Assembly: GCA_026129545.1 (NCBI GenBank)
Contig: JAHCHX010000006.1
Span: 81,777 to 145,776, forward strand
Direction: 5' to 3'
Origin: Saprospiraceae bacterium
GTDB taxonomy: Bacteria; Bacteroidota; Bacteroidia; Chitinophagales; Saprospiraceae
Length of the DNA stretch: 64,000 bases
The position numbers and the translations under genes were made by a program. This document shows positions 59,430-64,000 of the stretch, piece by piece; within the stretch, counting starts at the first letter, position 1; each line of letters opens with the position of its first letter. The notes beneath the pieces are model-generated. The model made no database searches. It was not told the DNA's origin and saw nothing but the letters and a program-made list of their open reading frames with translations.

Positions 59430-60050
59430 ATGTACGTCCCACCTCAATTTTCATTCGCCGAACAGGCCGAGGTCGTGTCCTTCATGCAGCGATTCAACTT
59501 TGCGGCCATCGTGTCGCAAGTGGATGAGCATCTTTTTGCCACGCACTTGCCGTTCGTGGTGGAAGAGACGAAGACGGGCGGGCTGCGCTTGCTGGCACAT
59601 TTTGCCAAAGCCAACCCGCAATGGAAAAACTTGGAGACACAAACGGCGCTCGTGATATTCAGCGAGCCACACGCCTACATCTCGCCCAGCCTCTACGAGA
59701 AAGAGCAAAACGTGCCGACTTGGAATTACGTCGCTGTACATGTGTATGGTGCGCCGCGACTGCTCCGGGAAGAAAAAGCCGCCTTCGACCTGCTCGAAAA
59801 GCAAATGCACGCTTTCGAGAAAGAATACCTTGAACAATGGGCGCGGCTCTCGCAGGACTACAAAAACGCGCTGGTGAAAGGCATTGTGGCTTTTGAAATG
59901 CCTGTGGAAAAATGGGAAGCCAAGCGAAAACTGAGTCAGAACAAAAGCTCGCGAGAACAGGCAAACGTCGCGGCGCATTTGCTGGAAAACGAGGATGGCG
60001 CGGCGCGGGAAGTGGGAAAGATGATGCGGGAGATTTACGCAAAATCGTAG
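59430..60050 (+). CDS. PaiB-family FMN-binding protein
   Basis: 206 residues: YVPPQFSFAEQAEVVSFMQR, ATHLPFVVEE, LLAHFAKANPQWKNLE, ALVIFSEPHAYISPSLY, VPTWNYVAVHVYG and a C-terminal helix SREQANVAAHLLENEDGA. This matches the FMN-binding 'negative transcriptional regulator' (PaiB) family, a split-barrel flavin or polyamine-related protein. It lies 42 bp after the adaptor gene and 149 bp before the RND gene on the same strand, so it is probably cotranscribed. The role in efflux is unknown. Confidence 0.9.
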   Translation: MYVPPQFSFAEQAEVVSFMQRFNFAAIVSQVDEHLFATHLPFVVEETKTGGLRLLAHFAKANPQWKNLETQTALVIFSEPHAYISPSLYEKEQNVPTWNYVAVHVYGAPRLLREEKAAFDLLEKQMHAFEKEYLEQWARLSQDYKNALVKGIVAFEMPVEKWEAKRKLSQNKSSREQANVAAHLLENEDGAAREVGKMMREIYAKS

Positions 60051-60199
60051 GTAGTGGCCCAATAAGTTCATTGATTACTCTCAAATAGCAAGCATCCATT
60101 TAGTACGTGGTTACTATTGCTTCCATGTTCCAAATTTCCCACAAAAACACCCAACTGAATCCTAAACTCAAGACGAATCATCCATAATTCATAATTCTG

Positions 60200-63100
60200 A
60201 TGAAAGAATTCAAACCCACCAGCTGGTCCATTGACAACCGGACGAGCATATTCATCATCACCGTGCTCATCACCTTCGCGGGTTTGATGTCGTACAACTC
60301 GCTTCCCAAAGAACAGTTCCCCGATGTGGTGGTGCCGACCATTTTCGTCTCCACCATCTACCCCGGCGCATCGCCGAGCGACATGGAGCAATTGGTCACC
60401 AAGCCCATCGAAAAACAATTGAAGGGCATCAACGGGGTGAAAAAGGTGACCTCCAACTCCGTGCAGGACTTCTCCAGCATCATCGTGGAGTTCAACACCA
60501 GCCTCGACGTGGTCATCTGCAAGCAAAAAGTGAAAGACGCGGTGGACAAAGCCAAACGCGACCTTCCGACCGACTTGCTGGAAGACCCCGCCGTGACGGA
60601 GTTCGACATCTCCGAAATCCCCATTATGAACGTCAACATCGCAGGCGATTTCAGCCTCGACAAGCTCAAAGACTACGCGGACAAGCTCAAAGACCGCATC
60701 GAAGAGATGCGCGAAATCACCCGCGTTGACCTCGTGGGCGCTTTGGACAAAGAGGTGCAGGTGAACGTGGACAAATACAAACTGAACGCCGCCAGCCTTA
60801 CTTTCCGCGACATCGAAAACGCGCTGGCTTTTGAAAACATGACCATCTCGGCAGGCAACGTGGACATCGGCGGCATGACCCGCTCCGTCTCCATACGCGG
60901 CGACTTCAAGGATGTGGAACAAATCAAAAACATCATCGTCGCCTCGCAGTCGGGCGCCATGCTCTACCTCAAGGATGTGGCCGAGGTGAAAATGGGGCAT
61001 CAGGAGCAAGAAAGCTACAGCCGCCTCAACGGCAAAAACGTCATATCGCTCAACGTCATCAAACGCGCCGGCGAAAACCTCATCAACGCCTCCGACAGAA
61101 TCAAGGAAGTCGTGGACGAGATGAAAGCCAACGAGTTCCCGCCCAACCTCGAAGTCAACATCACCGGCGACCAAAGCCGCGCCACCCGCGTCACGCTGCA
61201 CGACCTCATCAACACCATCGTCATCGGCTTCATCCTCGTGGCGCTCATTCTGATGTTTTTCATGGGAGCCACCAACGCCATTTTTGTGGCGCTGGCCGTG
61301 CCGCTCTCCATGTTCATTGCCTTCATGGTATTGCCGAGTTTGGGTTTCACGCTCAACATGATTGTGCTTTTTGCCTTCCTGCTCGGTCTCGGCATCGTGG
61401 TGGACGACGCTATCGTGGTCATCGAAAACACGCACCGCATTTATCACGACGAGCCTAAGTTGAACATCGTGCAAGCCGCCAAAAAGGCCGCCGGCGAGGT
61501 GTTCCTCCCCGTGTTGTCAGGCACCGCCACCACGCTCGCGCCATTCGTCCCGTTGGTGTTCTGGGGCGGTATTTTTGGCAAATTCATGCACTACCTGCCC
61601 GTCACCATCATCATCACGCTCACGGCCTCGTTGTTGGTGGCCTACATCATCAATCCCGTGTTCGCCGTGTGGTTCATGGGCGACCCGAAACGCGAGGGCA
61701 AAGTCATTGACCCCGCCAAAAAGCGCCGCCGCACCATCGCGGGCTACGCGCTGTTTGCGCTCGCCACACTTTGGTTCTATGCTTCCGGCAATTTTGGGCT
61801 GGGCAATTTCGCCGTCACCTGCGCCTTGTTTGTCGTGCTGTATCGCTTTGTGTTGGAAAAAGCCGTTCGGTGGTTCCAGCAAAAAGGCTGGCCCGCCGTG
61901 CAGACCGGTTATGCCAAGTTTCTCAAATTTGCCCTCGACCGCCCCTGGACCATGTTGGGCGGCACCACCTTCCTGCTCTTCTTTTCATTGTTCATGACCG
62001 CCTCGCGGCAAGCCAACATCGTCCTCTTCCCGAGTGCCGACCCCAACTTCATCTACGTCTATATGACCCTGCCCGTAGGCACCGACGTGAAAGTGACCGA
62101 TTCGCTCACTCGCGTGTTGGAGCAGCGCGTGGTGGGAGTGTTGGGAGAAAACAACCCCATCGTGGAGTCGGTCATCAGCAACGTCGCGCTTGGCGCTTCC
62201 GAAGACCAATTCGACCGCTCCGCCACTTCCAACAAAGGCAAAGTGGGCGTGGCCTTCGTGGAATTCAGCCAGCGCAAAGGCGCGAACACCAAAGAATTGA
62301 TGGACAAAATCCGGGAAGCCACCAAAGGGAGCATCCCCGGGGCAGAAATCGTGGTGGACCAAGAACAGGGCGGCCCGCCTGCACCCAAGCCTATCTCGGT
62401 AGAAATCACGGGCGACGATTTCCAGCAATTGTCCACCGTGTCGCAGGCCGTGAAACGCTATTTGGACTCCCTCGCCATTCCCGGCGTGGAAGAGCTGCGC
62501 AGCGACCTCATCGTGTCCAAGCCCGAAATCAGCATCCAAATAGACCGCGACCGCGCCAACCGCGAAGGCATCTCCACCGCCCAAATCGGTGGCGAGTTCC
62601 GCACCGCCATTCTGGGCAAAGAAGCCACAAAATTCAAAGATGGCGAGGACGAAATCCCGGTCAATATCCGCCTTCAAAAAGACCAGCGCGACAACATCAA
62701 CGCCGTGGAAAACCTGAACATCACGTTCCGCGACATGAACATGGGCGGCGTGTTGCGCTCCGTGCCAATGGCTGCCCTGGCTGAGGTCAAATACACCAAC
62801 ACCTACGGCGGCATTCGGCGCAAAGACCAAGAGCGCATGGTGACCATTTCATCGAACATCACCGCAGAATATCAGCCCCAGCAAACACAAGTCATCAATC
62901 GCGTGAAAGCCGCATTGGCAGCCTATCCGCAGCAAGACGGCGTGAAAGTGGCTTTTGCGGGAGAAGACCAAGAATTTGTGGATGCGTTCAACTTTCTGGG
63001 GCGCTCGCTCATCATCTCGATTTTCATGATTCTGCTCATCCTCGTTACGCAGTTCAACTCTATTGGCAAGACACTCATCATCCTCACGGAAGTTGTGTTC

Positions 63101-63556
63101 TCCATCATCGGGGTGCTGCTCGGCATGGCGATATTCAACATGGATTTCTCCGTCATCATGATGGGCGTGGGCATCGTGGCCTTGGCGGGCATCGTGGTGC
63201 GCAACGGGATATTGTTGGTCGAGTTCACCGACATCTTGCGAGAACGAGGTATGGCCGTTCGAGAAGCCGTCATCGAGGCGGGCAGGATTCGTATGACCCC
63301 CGTGCTGCTTACGGCCACCGCCACTATTCTCGGTCTGATTCCCCTGGCGGTGGGTTTCAATATTGACTTCGTCAGCCTTTTTGAAACGGGCAACCCGAAA
63401 ATTTTCTTCGGCGGGGACTCCGTGGCCTTCTGGGGGCCGCTGTCGTGGACGATTATTTTCGGTCTCGGCTTCGCCACGTTCATCACGCTCGTCATCTTGC
63501 CTGTCATGTATCTGAAAGGTAAGCAAGTAGTGGATTGGTGGGAGAAGAAGGTGTAG
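60200..63556 (+). CDS. RND-family efflux permease
   Basis: 1118 residues, inner-membrane proton-driven pump. It has the N-terminal helix (TSIFIITVLITFAGLMSYNS), porter motif YPGASPSDMEQLVTKPIE, the TM4 Asp pair in GLGIVVDDAIVVIEN, and TM10-12 ending in MYLKGKQ. Between TM6 and TM7 (residues about 495-563) a basic linker and two extra hydrophobic segments (AGYALFALATLWFYA, LGNFAVTCALFVVLYRFVL) are inserted. The substrate class (drugs, dyes, lipids) cannot be read. It completes a tetR-tolC-adaptor-paiB-RND set; a family B repeat starts 1 bp after the stop. Confidence 0.95.
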   Translation: MKEFKPTSWSIDNRTSIFIITVLITFAGLMSYNSLPKEQFPDVVVPTIFVSTIYPGASPSDMEQLVTKPIEKQLKGINGVKKVTSNSVQDFSSIIVEFNTSLDVVICKQKVKDAVDKAKRDLPTDLLEDPAVTEFDISEIPIMNVNIAGDFSLDKLKDYADKLKDRIEEMREITRVDLVGALDKEVQVNVDKYKLNAASLTFRDIENALAFENMTISAGNVDIGGMTRSVSIRGDFKDVEQIKNIIVASQSGAMLYLKDVAEVKMGHQEQESYSRLNGKNVISLNVIKRAGENLINASDRIKEVVDEMKANEFPPNLEVNITGDQSRATRVTLHDLINTIVIGFILVALILMFFMGATNAIFVALAVPLSMFIAFMVLPSLGFTLNMIVLFAFLLGLGIVVDDAIVVIENTHRIYHDEPKLNIVQAAKKAAGEVFLPVLSGTATTLAPFVPLVFWGGIFGKFMHYLPVTIIITLTASLLVAYIINPVFAVWFMGDPKREGKVIDPAKKRRRTIAGYALFALATLWFYASGNFGLGNFAVTCALFVVLYRFVLEKAVRWFQQKGWPAVQTGYAKFLKFALDRPWTMLGGTTFLLFFSLFMTASRQANIVLFPSADPNFIYVYMTLPVGTDVKVTDSLTRVLEQRVVGVLGENNPIVESVISNVALGASEDQFDRSATSNKGKVGVAFVEFSQRKGANTKELMDKIREATKGSIPGAEIVVDQEQGGPPAPKPISVEITGDDFQQLSTVSQAVKRYLDSLAIPGVEELRSDLIVSKPEISIQIDRDRANREGISTAQIGGEFRTAILGKEATKFKDGEDEIPVNIRLQKDQRDNINAVENLNITFRDMNMGGVLRSVPMAALAEVKYTNTYGGIRRKDQERMVTISSNITAEYQPQQTQVINRVKAALAAYPQQDGVKVAFAGEDQEFVDAFNFLGRSLIISIFMILLILVTQFNSIGKTLIILTEVVFSIIGVLLGMAIFNMDFSVIMMGVGIVALAGIVVRNGILLVEFTDILRERGMAVREAVIEAGRIRMTPVLLTATATILGLIPLAVGFNIDFVSLFETGNPKIFFGGDSVAFWGPLSWTIIFGLGFATFITLVILPVMYLKGKQVVDWWEKKV

Positions 63557-63557
63557 G

Positions 63558-63682
63558 CATACCCAGATTAAAGCGGATTTGAGCCAACTGGTTGGCAAGG
63601 TAGGGATGCTCTTGATTGATTTGCATGATTTTCAAAGGATTGCAAGCGTCGTTCGTTCAAAACCACCTTGTGTTGACTATAA
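63558..63682 (+). repeat. Family B intergenic repeat, copy 2
   Basis: About 125 bp, from CATACCCAGATTAAAGC to TGTTGACTATAA, nearly identical in its core to the copy at 31467 (CTCTTGATTGATTTGCATGA). It begins directly after the RND stop codon. Confidence 0.87.
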
Positions 63683-63701
63683 GTTGAATTCTCATCAATA
63701 C

Positions 63702-63736
63702 GAAGCCCCCACCCGATTTGCTCGGGCGGGGGCTTC
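63702..63736. terminator. Probable terminator hairpin after the RND operon
   Basis: GAAGCCCCCACCCGA (63702-63716) pairs with TCGGGCGGGGGCTTC (63722-63736), a 15-bp stem with one mismatch and a 5-nt loop. There is no T-tract on the plus strand. Confidence 0.6.
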
Positions 63737-63894
63737 CCGTTAATAGCGCCGCCGTGCAAAAGCTTGAAACGACCGCCGCACACGGAAGTATTATCCCAAG
63801 AGACGTTTTCCCGGCAACGCATTGTTGGGCAAAAAACGCCCCGCGCGGGGGAAAATTCCGCCCCAAAGCCTTGCCCGCCCGCAAAGTTTTTGGC

Positions 63895-63902
63895 TAACTT
63901 TG
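63895..63902 (+). promoter_or_regulatory. Probable promoter -7 element for the right-edge gene
   Basis: TAACTTTG matches TAnnTTTG, with a TTG 21 bp upstream, about 70 bp before the ATG at 63973. Confidence 0.45.
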
Positions 63903-63972
63903 TTGCGCGAAACAAATGGCGCCCCGCGCCCAAAGGCCGCCACTCCCCTCACCTCCCAAATTTTTTGAGACA

Positions 63973-64000
63973 ATGAAAAAGTCAATTTTTGCCCCCCCCC
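63973..64000 (+). CDS. Start of a further gene, cut by the window edge (tentative)
   Basis: ATG at 63973 followed by AAA AAG and hydrophobic codons (MKKSIFAPP), the usual start of a signal peptide in this genome, behind a promoter-like box. Only nine codons are visible, and the last ten bases are all C. Confidence 0.3.

Larger units (their letters stand above)
63557..63972. other. Intergenic region after the RND operon
   Basis: 416 bp: family B repeat, hairpin (63702-63736), a GC-rich stretch with the palindrome CCCCGCGCGGGG near 63839, and a promoter-like box at 63895. I see no gene; the short frames here are repeat shadows. Confidence 0.55.

Noticed and set aside
60068..61474. 468-codon minus-strand frame over the RND gene
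   Set aside because: His/Asp/Val-rich antisense shadow of a well-supported RND permease.
1..64000. CRISPR arrays, tRNA or rRNA genes, prophage or IS transposase
   Set aside because: Looked for and not seen. The repeated units are dispersed single copies, not regularly spaced arrays, and no cloverleaf or transposase motif was recognised.
63991..64000. Run of ten C at the right edge
   Set aside because: Could be real or a sequencing or assembly edge effect; it cannot be interpreted from the window.

Overview
The window is a stretch of a Bacteroidota chromosome, most likely from the Saprospiria (Saprospiraceae, Haliscomenobacter or Lewinella-like). This is inferred from type IX secretion C-terminal sorting domains, FG-GAP and HYR surface proteins, Bacteroidota-type promoters (TAnnTTTG) in front of several genes, a fused E1 alpha/beta 2-oxoacid dehydrogenase, and methylmalonyl-CoA epimerase. 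No rRNA, tRNA, CRISPR array, transposase or phage gene was seen. Most genes are ordinary chromosomal ones. The unusual parts are one giant surface-protein gene at the left edge and a dense set of short palindromic intergenic repeats.

Layout. 1-8299 (minus): the first 2766 codons of a giant secreted HYR-repeat protein. I checked the frame triplet by triplet and found no stop. It contains a duplicated seven-domain block, and base composition changes abruptly inside the ORF near 7930. 9-20 kb: fused E1 dehydrogenase (plus); then on minus a glucosaminidase/LysM protein, an Mla-type lipid transporter (permease, ATPase, MCE protein), an SDR, a T9SS-sorted protein, a small membrane protein and PEP synthase. 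20.7-27.3 kb (plus): a beta-barrel protein, then a LolA-like protein, two FtsX-type permeases, a LolD-like ATPase, another outer-membrane barrel and a small lipoprotein. 27.4-33.4 kb: glucokinase, ZIP transporter, DUF2267 protein, tandem universal stress protein and CBS protein (minus), divergent from a response-regulator/Crp fusion (plus). This looks like a stress or energy-status cluster.

33.4-49.3 kb: lipoprotein, secreted protein of a Bacteroidota family, UvrD-type helicase fused to a PD-(D/E)XK nuclease with an apparent Fe-S staple, Rpn-like protein, methylmalonyl-CoA epimerase, an HU-like/SPOR protein, a Nudix/winged-helix regulator, an FG-GAP T9SS protein, a lipoprotein with an HExxH motif, a CoA-binding protein, dCTP deaminase and a PAP2/haloperoxidase-family lipoprotein. 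49.3-52.7 kb (minus): trpB, trpA and a DAHP synthase/chorismate mutase fusion. 53.4-56.0 kb: SDR, CYTH protein, YqgF/RuvX and peptide deformylase, ending at a strong terminator. 56.2-63.6 kb (plus): a TetR-controlled tripartite RND efflux operon with a PaiB-like gene inside it.

Between genes there are at least four families of short repeats (A about 105 bp, B about 125 bp, C hairpins, and a purine-rich GGAGGGTGGAAGG motif), plus a 299-bp foldback element and several perfect palindromes. Several touch start or stop codons of neighbouring genes and probably affect their expression.
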